Source of the DNA: Halorubrum sp. Hd13
GTDB taxonomy: Archaea; Halobacteriota; Halobacteria; Halobacteriales; Haloferacaceae
NCBI RefSeq assembly: GCF_002252755.1
Contig: NZ_NHOY01000061.1
Span: 1-46,531 of the forward strand
Reading direction: 5' to 3'
DNA: 46,531 nt
The notes beneath the pieces are model-generated. The model had not been told where the DNA came from. It was given only the letters and a program-made list of their open reading frames with translations, and did not search any database. A program made the translations under genes and the position numbers. Shown in pieces: positions 1 through 10,198 of the stretch. Within the stretch, counting starts at the first letter, position 1. The number at the start of each line of letters is the position of its first letter.

Positions 1-2950
1 AGTCGTCGTCCGCGGCCGCGGGCTTCCGACGGTCGTCGCGCGGCCCGGCGATGTCGACGTCGGGGAGCAGATCCCGGAGGTACCGCCCCGTGTGAGAGTC
101 GTCCTCGCGGGCCACGGCCTCCGGAGTCCCGCTGGCGACGAGTTCGCCGCCGCCCTCGCCGCCCTCGGGCCCGAGGTCGACGATGCGGTCGGCGTTCTTC
201 ACCAAGTCGAGCTCGTGCTCGATGACGACCACGGTGTTGCCGCCGTCGACGAGGCGGTGGAGCACGTCGATCAGCTTGCGCTCGTCTTCCTTGTGGAGCC
301 CCGTCGTCGGCTCGTCGAGGAGGTAGAGGGTGTCCCCCGTCGCCTTCTTGCCGAGCTCCTCGGCGAGCTTCACGCGTTGGGCCTCCCCGCCCGAGAGCGT
401 GGTGGAGGGCTGACCGAGCTCCATGTAGCCGAGCCCGACGTCTTTCAGCAGTTTCAGGCGGCGCTGGAGCCCCTGGTGGCTCTCGAAGAAGTCGTACGCC
501 TCCTCGACGCTCATGTCGAGCACGTCGGAGATGGTCGCGCCCTTATACGTGACGTCGAGCGTCTCGTCGTTGTAGCGCGCCCCCCCGCACTGCTCGCAGG
601 GGACGTACACGTCCGAGAGGAAGTTCATCTCGATCTTCACGGTCCCCTGGCCGCCGCACTCCTCGCAGCGCCCGCCCTTCACGTTGAACGAGAAGCGACC
701 CTTCTCGTAGCCGCGGCGCTTGGAGAGCTTCGTCTCCGCGAACAGCTCGCGGACGTAGTCGAACACGTCGGTGTACGTCGCGGGGTTCGAGCGCGGCGTC
801 CGCCCGATGGGCGACTGGTCGATGAGCCGCACCGTCTCGACGTTCTCGATCCCCTCGATCGCGTCGTGCTCGCCGGGGTCGACCGAAGTGTTGTCGTTCA
901 TCTCGCGGGCGAGCCCCTTATAAAGGACGTCGTGGACCAGCGTCGACTTCCCGGAGCCGGAGACGCCCGTGACGGTCGTCAGCGTGCCCAGCGGGATCGA
1001 TACGTCGAGGTCCGTGAGGTTGTGCTGGCGGGCGCCCCGCACGGTCAGTTCGCCGTCCGGCTCGCGGCGCTCCTCGGGCACCGGGATCTCTTCTCGGCCC
1101 GCGAGGTAGTCGGCGGTGACCGACTCGTCGGCCGCGACGATGTCGTCGAAGTCGCCCTGCGCGACCACCTCGCCGCCGCGCTTACCGGGGCCGGGCCCCA
1201 TGTCGATGATCTCGTCCGCGCGGCGCATCGTCTCCTCGTCGTGCTCGACGACGACGAGGGTGTTCCCGAGGTCGCGGAGCCCGGTGAGCGTGTCGAGCAG
1301 ACGGTCGTTGTCGCGCTGGTGGAGCCCGATCGACGGCTCGTCGAGGACGTACAGCACCCCGACGAGCCCGGAGCCGACCTGCGTCGCGAGCCGGATGCGC
1401 TGGCTCTCGCCGCCGGAGAGCGTCGACGCCTCGCGGTCGAGCGTGAGGTACTCCAAGCCGACTTCCTCCATGAAGCCGAGCCGCGCGCGGATCTCTTTTA
1501 AGATCTCCTCGGCGATCGTCGTGTCGCGCTCGCCGAGCCGGTCTTCCATCCCCTCGAAGTGCGCCCGGGCGTCGGCGATCGACATCTGGTTCACTTCGGT
1601 GATCGGCGTGCCGTCGACGAGCACGTGGCGCGACTGCTCTTTCAGACGGGTGCCCTCGCACTCCGGGCACGTCGTCACGGCCATGAACTCCTCGATGTGG
1701 TCGCGGGCGCGCTCGGAGTCGGTCTCGACGTGGCGTCGCTCTAAGTTCGGGATGACGCCCTCGAACCGCTCGGTCTTCTCGCGGGTGCCGTTCTTCGTTC
1801 TCCACTCGAAGTGGACGAGGCCGTCGGTGCCGTAGAGGAACTGCCGCCGGATCCCCTCGTCGAGCGCCTCGAAGGGCGTCTCCAGCGAGACGCCGAAGTG
1901 GTCGGCGACGTTGTCGAGCTGCCGGGAGTAGTAGGTGCGGTCGTAGCTCCACGGCTCGAAGACGTGTTTGAGGGGTTTCGAGGGGTCCTCGACCACGAGG
2001 TCCTCGTCGACCTCCTTCGTGGAGCCGATCCCCTCGCACTCGGGACAGGCACCGTACGGGCTGTTAAAGGAGAACGAGCGCGTCTCGATCTCGGAGAACT
2101 GGAAGTCGGAGTTGGGGTTGCCGAGCTCCTCGGAGAACTCGACGACCAGTCGGTCGTCGCCGTCGGCGTCCTCGGCGAGCGACCCGGTCGAGCGCGTGTT
2201 GGAGGCGAAGGGGACGTCCGCCGGCGGCTCCGGGACGATCAGCTTGAGCGCGCCGCCGGCCTCCTCCAAGGCGGTCTCCACGGAGTCGGTGATCCGCGAG
2301 CGAGCGTCTGGCGAGACGGTCACGCGGTCGACGATCACGTCGATGGTGTGGTCGTAGTTCTGGTCGAGCTCGGGGTCGTCGAGCGTCAGGTCGACGGGCT
2401 CGCCGTCGACCTCGACGCGGGCGTACCCGTCAGAGACCAGCTCCTCGAACAGCTCCTCGAAGGCGCCCTTCTGGTCGCGGACGACCGGCGCGGCGATCTT
2501 CGCGCGGGTCCCCTCGGGCAGTTCGAGGATCTGGCTCACCATATCCTGCGCGGACTGCTCGCCGACCTCCTCGCCGGTGACGGGGTCGTACTGGGTCCCG
2601 ATCCGGGCGTACAGCAGTCGGAGGTAGTCGTGCAGCTCGGTGACGGTCCCCACGGTCGAGCGGGGGTTGTTCGCGGCGTTCTTCTGGTCGATGGAGATCG
2701 CGGGCGAGAGCCCCTCGACGGCCTCCACCTGCGGCTTGTCCATCTGCCCGAGGAAGTTACGGGCGTACGCCGACAGCGACTCGATGTACCGGCGCTGTCC
2801 CTCGGCGTACACCGTGTCGAACGCGAGCGACGACTTCCCCGACCCGGAGAGCCCGGTGACGACGGTGAACTCCTCGCGCGGGATCCGGACGTCGAGGTCC
2901 TTGAGGTTGTGTTCCTCGGCGCCGCGGACCTCGATGTAGTCCTTACTCAT
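1..2950 (-). CDS. uvrA: UvrA, excinuclease ABC subunit A (3' end outside window)
   Basis: Damage-recognition ATPase of UvrABC nucleotide excision repair; it loads UvrB, encoded 34 kb away in this window. About 983 residues are present. The reading frame runs off the window edge in an acidic tail, so probably only a few codons are missing. Visible: two ABC ATPase halves, each with a Walker A (GLSGSGKSS near residue 33; GVSGSGKST in the second half) and an ABC signature (LSGGESQR and LSGGEAQR). Zinc-binding CPEC / CEECG / CEQCG cysteine pairs sit in the expected places. The start ATG ([15 protein letters not shown]) is the family start, with a TATA-like gagtattccc about 30 bases upstream. It stands alone, with tatCt behind it on the same strand. 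UvrA is bacterial in origin in haloarchaea. Identification is secure. Confidence 0.97.
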   Translation of the reverse strand, partial: MSKDYIEVRGAEEHNLKDLDVRIPREEFTVVTGLSGSGKSSLAFDTVYAEGQRRYIESLSAYARNFLGQMDKPQVEAVEGLSPAISIDQKNAANNPRSTVGTVTELHDYLRLLYARIGTQYDPVTGEEVGEQSAQDMVSQILELPEGTRAKIAAPVVRDQKGAFEELFEELVSDGYARVEVDGEPVDLTLDDPELDQNYDHTIDVIVDRVTVSPDARSRITDSVETALEEAGGALKLIVPEPPADVPFASNTRSTGSLAEDADGDDRLVVEFSEELGNPNSDFQFSEIETRSFSFNSPYGACPECEGIGSTKEVDEDLVVEDPSKPLKHVFEPWSYDRTYYSRQLDNVADHFGVSLETPFEALDEGIRRQFLYGTDGLVHFEWRTKNGTREKTERFEGVIPNLERRHVETDSERARDHIEEFMAVTTCPECEGTRLKEQSRHVLVDGTPITEVNQMSIADARAHFEGMEDRLGERDTTIAEEILKEIRARLGFMEEVGLEYLTLDREASTLSGGESQRIRLATQVGSGLVGVLYVLDEPSIGLHQRDNDRLLDTLTGLRDLGNTLVVVEHDEETMRRADEIIDMGPGPGKRGGEVVAQGDFDDIVAADESVTADYLAGREEIPVPEERREPDGELTVRGARQHNLTDLDVSIPLGTLTTVTGVSGSGKSTLVHDVLYKGLAREMNDNTSVDPGEHDAIEGIENVETVRLIDQSPIGRTPRSNPATYTDVFDYVRELFAETKLSKRRGYEKGRFSFNVKGGRCEECGGQGTVKIEMNFLSDVYVPCEQCGGARYNDETLDVTYKGATISDVLDMSVEEAYDFFESHQGLQRRLKLLKDVGLGYMELGQPSTTLSGGEAQRVKLAEELGKKATGDTLYLLDEPTTGLHKEDERKLIDVLHRLVDGGNTVVVIEHELDLVKNADRIVDLGPEGGEGGGELVASGTPEAVAREDDSHTGRYLRDLLPDVDIAGPRDDRRKPAAADDD

Positions 2951-3055
2951 TTCGTCCGCTCATAGCGTGCGCGCGCGGGAATACTCGTCGGTCGCGGCGG
3001 CGCCTCGCTCGGTCTCGCGGGCCGCGGTACCCGCGCTCGGTCGGCCTCGACGGCC

Positions 3056-3122
3056 GCGCTCAGCTACCCTTGACGCCCGCGCCCAGCTACCCGACGCCCG
3101 CGCTCAGCTACCCCCGACGCCA
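3056..3122. repeat. Three-copy tandem repeat, about 22 bases per unit
   Basis: Three consecutive units begin gcgctcagctaccc, gcgcccagctaccc and gcgctcagctaccc. They are 23, 21 and 23 bases long and differ by a few substitutions and indels. The array lies between the stop of tatCt and the promoter of uvrA and ends 8 bases before the tatCt stop codon. It is probably slippage-derived; no function is apparent. Confidence 0.75.
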
Positions 3123-3129
3123 GCGCCGG

Positions 3130-5376
3130 TCAGGGCTCGATGACCCGCGAGGGCGGCGAGAGGTTCCGTCGCCCCCCGAACGTGACGAGGAACAGGAGGC
3201 CGACGCCGAGCCCGTACGCCGCCATCAGCGGCAGGGTGGCGAGGAACATCGTGATCACGTCCGCGGGGGTGAACACCGCCGCGAACAGCATGATCCCGAC
3301 GGTGACCTCGCGCCAGCGGCTCCGGAAGACGCGGTAGGGGACGCCGGCGTTGTTCAGCAGGATCATGGCGATGGGGATGTCGGCGAGGAAGCCGATCCCG
3401 ATCGTCGTGTAGACGACGAGCCAGAGGAAGTCGCTCACCTGGTAGGTTATCACCATGTCCGCGAGCCGCGCGTCGGTCACGAGCCAGCCGATGAGCCCCG
3501 GCGCGATGTAGGCGTACCCGAGCGCGAAGCCGCCGAGGAGCCCGCCGAGCAGGGCGCCCGCCCAGAGGTACACCTTCCAGATCCGTCCGGCGACGAAGCC
3601 GCGGTCGCGCAGGGCCGGCCACGCGTAGTAGAGCGCGACCGGGAACACCGCGACGATCCCCAGCAGTATCGAGAACTTCACCATGAAGATCAGCGCCTCG
3701 ACGGGGTGGAGCGTGATGATGTTGATCCCGCCCTCGACCTCGGCCGGGACGCGCCGTTCGAGGTCGTTGCGCACCGTCTCGAGCCCGCCGAGGTACAGCC
3801 ACGTGAACGCCGCCGCCATCACCGAACCGAAGACGGCGACGAGCCGGAACGACCGCGAGCGCAGCGAGTCGAAGATGAACTTGAGGTCGGTGTAGTACCC
3901 CCCGATGTCGTCTTCGGCCTCCTCCTCCTCGCCGTCGGTGAGCTCGGAGAGGAACGTCGAACTCGCGCGCGAGGTCCGGTCCTGCATCGTCCCCATCAGC
4001 CCGCCTTGGTCGCCGCCGCCCGCGCCGCCGGTCCCGCCCGACCCGGTCGCGTCGGCGTCGCCGCTCTCGTCGCCGTCGGCGCTCTCGTCTCCGCCGTCGC
4101 CGTCCCCGTTCACCTCGTCGAAGCGGTCGAGGATCGCCTGCGCCTTCGTCGGGTCGTCGTCGTCGATGGCGGCCTGCGCGAGCGCGAGCGACTCCTCTTC
4201 GTCCATCTCCGCGAAGGCGGCGGCGGGCGCGGCCCGGACGCCCGCGGCGTCGAGTTCGCCCACGTCGATCGCGGCCGGATCGCCGTACTGGTACCCCGCT
4301 CTCGTCGTGTCGAGGTCGGCGTAGACGGCCCACAGCGTCGCGACGGCGACGAACACCAGCGCCCAGACGGCGGCGTAGATCCCCGCGGCGGTCGCGGTGT
4401 CGACGCCGAGGCCGGCGCCCGGTTCGAGGAACCGCCAGTCGCTGTTGACCAGCCGGAGGAGGTCGTTGACCGCGGTCCGACCGCCGTACTCGTAGAAGGC
4501 GTACACGAGCCCGCCGCCGAGGACGGCCGCGCCGCCGACGACGTTCCAGTGGTTCCGGGCCGCGCCGAGCACGTCGATGCGGTCGGAGCTCCGCTGGGCC
4601 GTCACGACGAGCTTCGCGAGGTAGAGGCTGAAGCCGTAGAGGGCGATCAGCGGGAACGCCCACATCAGCTGCGTGAACGGGTCCGGCGGCGAGAACACCG
4701 CGCCGAAGACGAAGATGGCGACGACCGCGTAGCGCCACTTGTCGCGGAACGTCTCGTACTGGACGATCCCCGAGTACGAGAGCCCGGTGATCAGGAGCGG
4801 CATCTGACCGGCGAGGCCGAACGACAGCGAGAGGAAGACGATGAACTCCGTCCACATGACGATGGAGTACGTCGGCTGGATCCCCGCCTCCAGCCCGAAG
4901 CCGGCCAGGAAGGAGAACATGATCGGGAAGAACGCGTACACCCCGTAGCCGACGCCGACGCTGAACAGTCCGACGCCGAGGAGGCCGATCCCCGCGAGCT
5001 TCCAGCGCGGGATCGGCGACTGCGGCCACGCGCCGCGGGCGCGGAGCTCGTCGCGGGAGACGTAGATCAGCGGCGGGATCGCGACGATAGCGCCGACGAT
5101 CAGTCCGATCTTCGCCTGGAGGAGGATCACCTCGAACGGGGTGGTCGCGATGACGTCGGCCTCGGCGGCGACCGCGGGCGACATGTTCGACTTGGTGACG
5201 GTGTACAGGAACTCCCAGATGTACGTGCGGAGCGCCCAGAACGTCGCGAGGAAACCCAGCAGGAAGACGACGAACACCTTCTGAAGGTCCTTCTGGATCG
5301 ACCGCAGGAACGCCTTCGCCGACTCGCGTCCCTCCGCGAGCGACTGCTGGGTATCCTCGTCGAGGGCACTCGCCAT
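3130..5376 (-). CDS. tatCt: TatCt, double TatC-domain twin-arginine translocase protein
   Basis: Membrane core of the twin-arginine translocase, which exports folded proteins and is the main secretion route in haloarchaea. The 748-residue product is far longer than a normal TatC (about 250). It contains two TatC domains, at roughly residues 20-270 and 500-740. They are joined by extra membrane segments and a cytoplasmic acidic, Ser/Gly/Asp-rich linker (about 350-470). The two halves carry similar blocks (FGAVFSPPDPFTQ and FAAVFTPADVITM), supporting internal duplication. The start MASALDEDTQQ is preferred over an in-frame start 30 bases upstream because a TATA-like gttgataac lies about 27 bases before it. 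It is divergent from tatCo, sharing a 124-base intergenic region. No tatA is in the window. Secure. Confidence 0.95.
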   Translation of the reverse strand: MASALDEDTQQSLAEGRESAKAFLRSIQKDLQKVFVVFLLGFLATFWALRTYIWEFLYTVTKSNMSPAVAAEADVIATTPFEVILLQAKIGLIVGAIVAIPPLIYVSRDELRARGAWPQSPIPRWKLAGIGLLGVGLFSVGVGYGVYAFFPIMFSFLAGFGLEAGIQPTYSIVMWTEFIVFLSLSFGLAGQMPLLITGLSYSGIVQYETFRDKWRYAVVAIFVFGAVFSPPDPFTQLMWAFPLIALYGFSLYLAKLVVTAQRSSDRIDVLGAARNHWNVVGGAAVLGGGLVYAFYEYGGRTAVNDLLRLVNSDWRFLEPGAGLGVDTATAAGIYAAVWALVFVAVATLWAVYADLDTTRAGYQYGDPAAIDVGELDAAGVRAAPAAAFAEMDEEESLALAQAAIDDDDPTKAQAILDRFDEVNGDGDGGDESADGDESGDADATGSGGTGGAGGGDQGGLMGTMQDRTSRASSTFLSELTDGEEEEAEDDIGGYYTDLKFIFDSLRSRSFRLVAVFGSVMAAAFTWLYLGGLETVRNDLERRVPAEVEGGINIITLHPVEALIFMVKFSILLGIVAVFPVALYYAWPALRDRGFVAGRIWKVYLWAGALLGGLLGGFALGYAYIAPGLIGWLVTDARLADMVITYQVSDFLWLVVYTTIGIGFLADIPIAMILLNNAGVPYRVFRSRWREVTVGIMLFAAVFTPADVITMFLATLPLMAAYGLGVGLLFLVTFGGRRNLSPPSRVIEP

Positions 5377-5500
5377 ACGAAAGGGGATGTCCGTCCCCGT
5401 TATCAACCTTTTCGACCCGCCCCGCGCGCCGCGAGCCGCGGGGTCGCGCTCGGCTCCATCCGAAAAGGCCTATAGTCGCCCGGTCGCGTAGGTGAAGTGA

Positions 5501-6688
5501 ATGGACGACTCGGACCGGTCGCGCGACGAGCCATCGGCCCCCGAGGACGGCTCGGTCGCCGACGACGCCACCAGCGACGGCGGCGGCACCGACGCGGGCG
5601 GAGACGAGCCGGACTCCGTCGGGACGGACTCCGTCGAGCCCGAGGTGTCCCCGGAAGTCACGCCCGAAGTCGACGGGGCCTCGGACACGGACGAGGCCGG
5701 CGACGCGGCCGAGGACGCCGATGCGACCGACGACGAAGACGGGAGCGGGACCGACGGCGCTGACGACGCCACCGGTGAGACGGGCGAGCGAGACGAGAGC
5801 GAGGACCCCGACGATCCGTCCTTCGTCCCCGACGACGACGCCGCGACCGCGGAGAGCCTCGGCGACGGCGGGACGCCGGCGACGGCCGAGGACGCGGCCG
5901 CGGCCGGTGCGGTCGAGGACGCGACGATCGTGGGCGACGGCGCCGACGACTCCTTCGAGGGGTTAGAGGCGCCGGAGTCGGACGAGGAGATGCCGCTGGC
6001 GGCCCACATCGAGGAGATGATGCGGCGGCTCGCCGTCGTCTTCCTCTTCGGCGGGCTCGCGACGCTCGTCGTGGTGACGGAGTCGACGGAGCTCATCAAC
6101 TACTTCTGGAGCTACCACATCCCCGCGCCGCTGGAGAACCGCCCGCGGCTGTACGGCCCCCTCGAACTCCCGCTCACGCGGCTGAAGGTCGCCGGGCTCG
6201 CGGGCGTCGTCGTCGGGCTCCCGGCGTTCGTCTACCAGACCTACCGGTTCATGAAGCCCGGCCTCTACGAGAACGAGCGGCGCTACTACCTCGCGGCGGT
6301 CCCGACGAGCCTCATTCTCGGCGGGATCGGCATCGCGTTCGCGCACTTCCTCGTGTTGCCGGCCATCTTCTCGTATTTCACCACCTACACCTCCGACGCC
6401 GCGACGATCGCGTTCGGGCTCGCGGAGACGTTCAACCTCATCGTCATCATGCTCGCGTTCATGGCGATCGTCTTCCAGATCCCGCTGTTCATCATGCTCG
6501 CGATCATGATGAACCTCGTCACCCGGCAGTGGCTGGAGGCCAAGCGGCTGCTGTTCTGGGGGGCGTTCCTCGGGATCGCGTTCCTGTTCAGCCCCGACCC
6601 GACCGGGATGGCGCCGATCATCGTGACGCTCACGATGATCGCCCTGTACGAGGGGACGCTCGCGATACTGCGCTGGACCGGGAACTAG
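5501..6688 (+). CDS. tatCo: TatCo, twin-arginine translocase subunit TatC
   Basis: Single-domain TatC that recognises twin-arginine signal peptides and recruits TatA. The product is 395 residues. Residues 1-155 are a low-complexity tail rich in Asp, Glu, Gly, Ser and Thr with no predicted fold. The TatC domain follows, beginning with MPLAAHIEEMMRRLAVVF, which matches the family's N-terminal H-[IL]-x-E-[ML]-x-x-R signature. The segment PGLYENERRYYLAAVP matches the conserved block after the second helix. About six transmembrane segments are visible. A TATA-like cctatagtc lies about 28 bases before the ATG, and ggtga just before it could act as a weak ribosome site. The long acidic extension is much larger than in bacterial TatC. 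Function secure; role of the tail unknown. Confidence 0.95.
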   Translation: MDDSDRSRDEPSAPEDGSVADDATSDGGGTDAGGDEPDSVGTDSVEPEVSPEVTPEVDGASDTDEAGDAAEDADATDDEDGSGTDGADDATGETGERDESEDPDDPSFVPDDDAATAESLGDGGTPATAEDAAAAGAVEDATIVGDGADDSFEGLEAPESDEEMPLAAHIEEMMRRLAVVFLFGGLATLVVVTESTELINYFWSYHIPAPLENRPRLYGPLELPLTRLKVAGLAGVVVGLPAFVYQTYRFMKPGLYENERRYYLAAVPTSLILGGIGIAFAHFLVLPAIFSYFTTYTSDAATIAFGLAETFNLIVIMLAFMAIVFQIPLFIMLAIMMNLVTRQWLEAKRLLFWGAFLGIAFLFSPDPTGMAPIIVTLTMIALYEGTLAILRWTGN

Positions 6689-7070
6689 ATCGCGGTTCGA
6701 ATTTCTGGCCTCGTTAGTACCCCCATACGGTGGATCGGTTTCGGTACTGAATCCCTAGTGTCGGTCGAACGCGAACACGGTGCGCGCGTGTCAGACGGAA
6801 TCACTCGCAAGTTCGATCAGGCAAATAAGTCCGAAGATAAGTCCCGGACGTCGCCTATCTCTGGACGCGGTCGCTCCTCGTCGGTATCGCCTTGGAGGCG
6901 ACAAACGACACGGTCGACGTGCTCTCCGATGGCTGATTCGCGATCGACGAAGGGGGAGAGGCTGGGATACGTCGGTGAGCTCCCGTCGCTTACGGAGCCG
7001 TGACCGGTGGGGCCCGATGCCCCTTGAGATCCGGTTCAGTCGGTTTGCCGCCGCCCCGTGCGGCTCGATC
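6689..7070. other. Intergenic region between tatCo and the repeat protein
   Basis: It lies between the convergent 3' ends of tatCo and the lectin-repeat gene. It holds no open frame with haloarchaeal codon use, no tRNA and no clear terminator. Base composition is mixed, with more A/T than the flanking genes near its left end. I see no supported feature here. Confidence 0.5.
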
Positions 7071-10000
7071 TCACAGGCTCTGTGGCGGGTTCTGTGCCGG
7101 CTTGTCCATGTAGATCATCCCGATGACGTTGTGCTGTTTGGTGTTACCGCGCCGCTGTTCGGCGCTGATCTTGGCACCGCCGGGCGCCGGGTCGTACCAG
7201 TTCTGGTCCTCGACGTCGACGCGGATGACGACGTCGTTAGCGCCGGGGTGATTCGGGTCGTAGATATTGATATACGTCTTGCCGCCCGACTCCGTGTAGT
7301 CGTACGCGAGCACCTGGTGGTTGTCCCAGAGTTGGCCGTCACCCGCGCGGACGTACACGAGTCCGACCACGACGGGCCGGCCGGTGTCGAGCGCGTCCTT
7401 CACCCGGCGGAACTCCGAGACGGACTTGGCGCGTGTGAACGTCGACGGGAGGTAGAACTTGAGGAACTTCGCGAGGTCGTTCCATCCGCTGGCGTGGTCG
7501 AACGTATCGAGCTGGCGCTCCCAGAGGTAGTTGAACAGCCGACCGGACTGGGGCGTCCTTACTCCCTCCGGAATCGCCCGGTCGTGCATGAAGAAGTCCT
7601 TGGCGGCCAGCGCCATTCCGCCGCACAGCCCGTACTCTCGGTCGATGTTCTCGATCTGGTTGTCGATGTTCGCCGGCAGATCCGGGATGTTCGGCATCTC
7701 GTTGAACGAGTTGCCGAATTCGAAGCCGTGACAGCTCGGCCGGAACTCGTCGATCGGGCGGCGATTGCCGAGCACGAGCTGTGGCGCGACTAAGTAGCCG
7801 ATCGTCTCGTCGTTGTGGGCGCCGTCGCGGTTCTCCTCCTCTTGAACCCGGACATCGGCGCCGCGCCTGTTCACATTGCGATTTCGCGTGACGATTTCGT
7901 GCCATCCGTTGTACGTCTGGCAGTGACTGACGAGGACCGGGTTGCACTCGAACGTCTCGGCGTACGAGTAGTCGTTGTTGTCCTCGTCGTCGTCGAACTC
8001 GTGGTCCGCGACCGTGGTGCCGGCCTCGATCGGGAGCTCGCCCTCGAGCTCGTGGACGCCTTCCTCGAGTACGACGTACCCGATCTCCTCTCGATCGTGG
8101 CTGCCGTCGAGGTAGTTCCACTCCTCGATCTTGACGTCGAACGAGCCCGAGTCGACGTTCCGTATGCGGGTGTGAGACGGGTTCTCCCCGTTGTACGTCA
8201 TGAGTTGCGCGAACGCGACCGGGTTCGCGTAACTGCCATCGAGAGACACGGTGTGCCACGTCTCACGATCGGGTTGGTCTGTCGCGAGTACGCCGGCCTC
8301 GCCGATGAGCGTGTCGGCGTCGTCGTGGATCCGCCCACTGGCTGTCGCGAAGATCGCGACGTCCTCGATCGTGTGAGCCATGTCGTCGTCAGCGGACTGC
8401 TCCTCCTCGAGGAACAGCTCGAACCCGCTGGAGCCGACGTTGCGCATCCGAACCCCCACAGGATTGCCGCCGTTGAACGTCTCGACCGATGCGAGCGCAA
8501 CCGGGTCGGTCGACGGCACGCCGGCTAGGCTGCTGTCGACCCATTCCTCGGTCGCCTCCACGAGCCCCGTCGTGACGGGGGGCGTGCTCCGCGGTGCGGC
8601 GACGTATCCTATCGTCTCGGTTTTGTGTTCATCGTCACGACCCTGTTCTTCTTGCACGCGGATCTCCGCGCCGCTCGCCGACACGTTCCGGTGTCGCGTG
8701 ACGATCTCGTTCGTCCCGTTATACGTCTGCGATCGCGACACCAAGACCGGGCTGTGTCCGACCGGGCCGCTGAAGCCGACGTTCGTCCAGCCGTCGTCGC
8801 CCCGTGTCGTCCCGACCTCGACGGTCTCACCGCCGGCGAGGTCGTGGACGCCTTCCTCGAGCACGACGTACCCGATCTCCTCTTCGTCGTGTCGGCCGTC
8901 GAGGTAATCCCACTCCTCGATCTGGAACTCGAACCGGTCCGCGGAGACGTTTCGGATGCGGCCGTGACACGGGTTCGAACCGTTGTGGCTCATCACCTGC
9001 ACGAACGCGACCGGGTTCGCGTAGCTCCCCTCGAGATCGACCGCATGCCACTCTCCGCGCCCCGGCTGGTCGGTTCTGAGCACGCCCGCTTCGCCGATCC
9101 GGGCGCCGGCGTCGTCGTACAGCGGTCCGGTCCCGGTCCTGAGGTAGCCGATCGCCTCCTCGTTGTGGTTCATCTCGTCGTCCTTCGAGGCCTCCTCCTC
9201 GATGAACAGCTCCATCCCGCCGCGGTGGACGTTTCGCAGCCGAACGTCGGCGGTGTCGGTCCCGTTGTACGTGTCGATCGACGCGAGCACGACGGGGTCG
9301 GACGGTCTGGACCCGGAGAAACGGACACCCGCTCTCTCGTGCGTGGTAGCGACGTGCTCGGCGGGCATCGCCGAGCGGAGCTGCGGCATCGCGAGGTAGC
9401 CGACCGTCTCGCTCACGTGGGCGCCGCCGCGTGCCTCCTCCTCCTGCAGCCGGACCGCCGCACCGGACCCGGAGACGCGGCGATTCCGCGTGACGACCTC
9501 ATGAGCTCCGTTCCGGGTCTGACACCGCGTAATGAGTACCGGGTCTGTTCCGAGGTCCTCGCCGAAGAGGGCGTCCGACCAGGCATCCGTCTCGGACCTC
9601 GTCCCGACCACGAGCGGGACGCCGCCGTCGAGCTGGTGGGTCCCCCACTCCAGCACGACGTACCCAATCCGCTCGGTGGTGTGCTGGCCGTCGAGGTAAT
9701 TCCACTCCTCAATCTGGAACTCGAACTCGGAACCGTAGCCGCCGCTGACCGATCGGAGCCGGACGTGACACGGGTCCGAGCCGTTGTAGCTCATCACCTG
9801 CGCGAACGCGACCGGGCTCGTGAATTCCCGTTCTAGGCTAACGGTGTGCCACTCGCCCTCGTCGGTCTGGTCGGTCGTGACGACTCCGGCCTCGCCGATG
9901 GTCGTCCCCGATTGGTCAGTAATCGGGCCGGCCTCGGTCGCGAAGAAGCCGATCTCTTCGACGTTGTGTCTGATCTCGTCGTCCGCCGACCGCTCCTCCT

Positions 10001-10175
10001 CGACGAACAGCTCCATCGTCTCGGACTCGGCGTTCCGCATGCGGACGTCGGCGGTGTTGTGGCCGGCGTACGTGTCGATCGACGCGAGCACGACCCGGTC
10101 GGGTGCTGCCGACGGTAGCTCGAGTTCGCCCCATTCGTGCGAAGCTGCCACTCGCCCTGATAGCTGTTCTACCAT
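7071..10175 (-). CDS. Nine-module H-type-lectin-like repeat protein with C-terminal cysteine-hydrolase-like domain
   Basis: 1034 residues, acidic, with no signal peptide or membrane segment. Residues about 15-795 are three triads of 70-90-residue modules (nine in all). Module 1 carries VVLASIDTYxGxxTADVRMRN with an EEE...DDE core. Module 2 carries PVAFAQVMSYNGSDPCH then IEEWNYLDG and IGYVVLE. Module 3 carries DPVLxxxCQTYNG, VTRNRxV and a RxQEEExR...ETxGYLAxP end. The pattern resembles H-type lectin (discoidin-like) domains of bacterial surface proteins. Residues about 805-1034 form a separate domain with YGLCGGMALAAKDFF, DNHQVLAYDY and NIYDPNHPG. Cys851, His953 and Asp973 could form a papain/C39-like triad (inferred). 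The start ATG is 15 bases inside the longest frame because the TATA box sits about 30 bases upstream of it, leaving no room for the GTG. Substrate and role are unknown. Confidence 0.85.
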   Translation of the reverse strand: MVEQLSGRVAASHEWGELELPSAAPDRVVLASIDTYAGHNTADVRMRNAESETMELFVEEERSADDEIRHNVEEIGFFATEAGPITDQSGTTIGEAGVVTTDQTDEGEWHTVSLEREFTSPVAFAQVMSYNGSDPCHVRLRSVSGGYGSEFEFQIEEWNYLDGQHTTERIGYVVLEWGTHQLDGGVPLVVGTRSETDAWSDALFGEDLGTDPVLITRCQTRNGAHEVVTRNRRVSGSGAAVRLQEEEARGGAHVSETVGYLAMPQLRSAMPAEHVATTHERAGVRFSGSRPSDPVVLASIDTYNGTDTADVRLRNVHRGGMELFIEEEASKDDEMNHNEEAIGYLRTGTGPLYDDAGARIGEAGVLRTDQPGRGEWHAVDLEGSYANPVAFVQVMSHNGSNPCHGRIRNVSADRFEFQIEEWDYLDGRHDEEEIGYVVLEEGVHDLAGGETVEVGTTRGDDGWTNVGFSGPVGHSPVLVSRSQTYNGTNEIVTRHRNVSASGAEIRVQEEQGRDDEHKTETIGYVAAPRSTPPVTTGLVEATEEWVDSSLAGVPSTDPVALASVETFNGGNPVGVRMRNVGSSGFELFLEEEQSADDDMAHTIEDVAIFATASGRIHDDADTLIGEAGVLATDQPDRETWHTVSLDGSYANPVAFAQLMTYNGENPSHTRIRNVDSGSFDVKIEEWNYLDGSHDREEIGYVVLEEGVHELEGELPIEAGTTVADHEFDDDEDNNDYSYAETFECNPVLVSHCQTYNGWHEIVTRNRNVNRRGADVRVQEEENRDGAHNDETIGYLVAPQLVLGNRRPIDEFRPSCHGFEFGNSFNEMPNIPDLPANIDNQIENIDREYGLCGGMALAAKDFFMHDRAIPEGVRTPQSGRLFNYLWERQLDTFDHASGWNDLAKFLKFYLPSTFTRAKSVSEFRRVKDALDTGRPVVVGLVYVRAGDGQLWDNHQVLAYDYTESGGKTYINIYDPNHPGANDVVIRVDVEDQNWYDPAPGGAKISAEQRRGNTKQHNVIGMIYMDKPAQNPPQSL

Positions 10176-10198
10176 GTTAACAAACGACACTGTCGCAC

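Noticed and set aside
92-2965. Long plus-strand frames opposite uvrA, and similar long antisense frames opposite most genes
   Set aside because: High GC with a GC-rich third position opens the antisense frames; products are Arg/Val/Asp-rich without family motifs, while the opposite strand has a complete known gene.
6689-6730. tRNA 3' fragment (ggttcgaat) as an integration site
   Set aside because: The flanking bases do not form a T-stem or an acceptor stem, so the match is chance.
6758-7003. 81-codon frame after tatCo
   Set aside because: Codon use is not haloarchaeal (many AGT, TCG-mixed and ATA-type codons), no homology recognised, no TATA element at the right distance.
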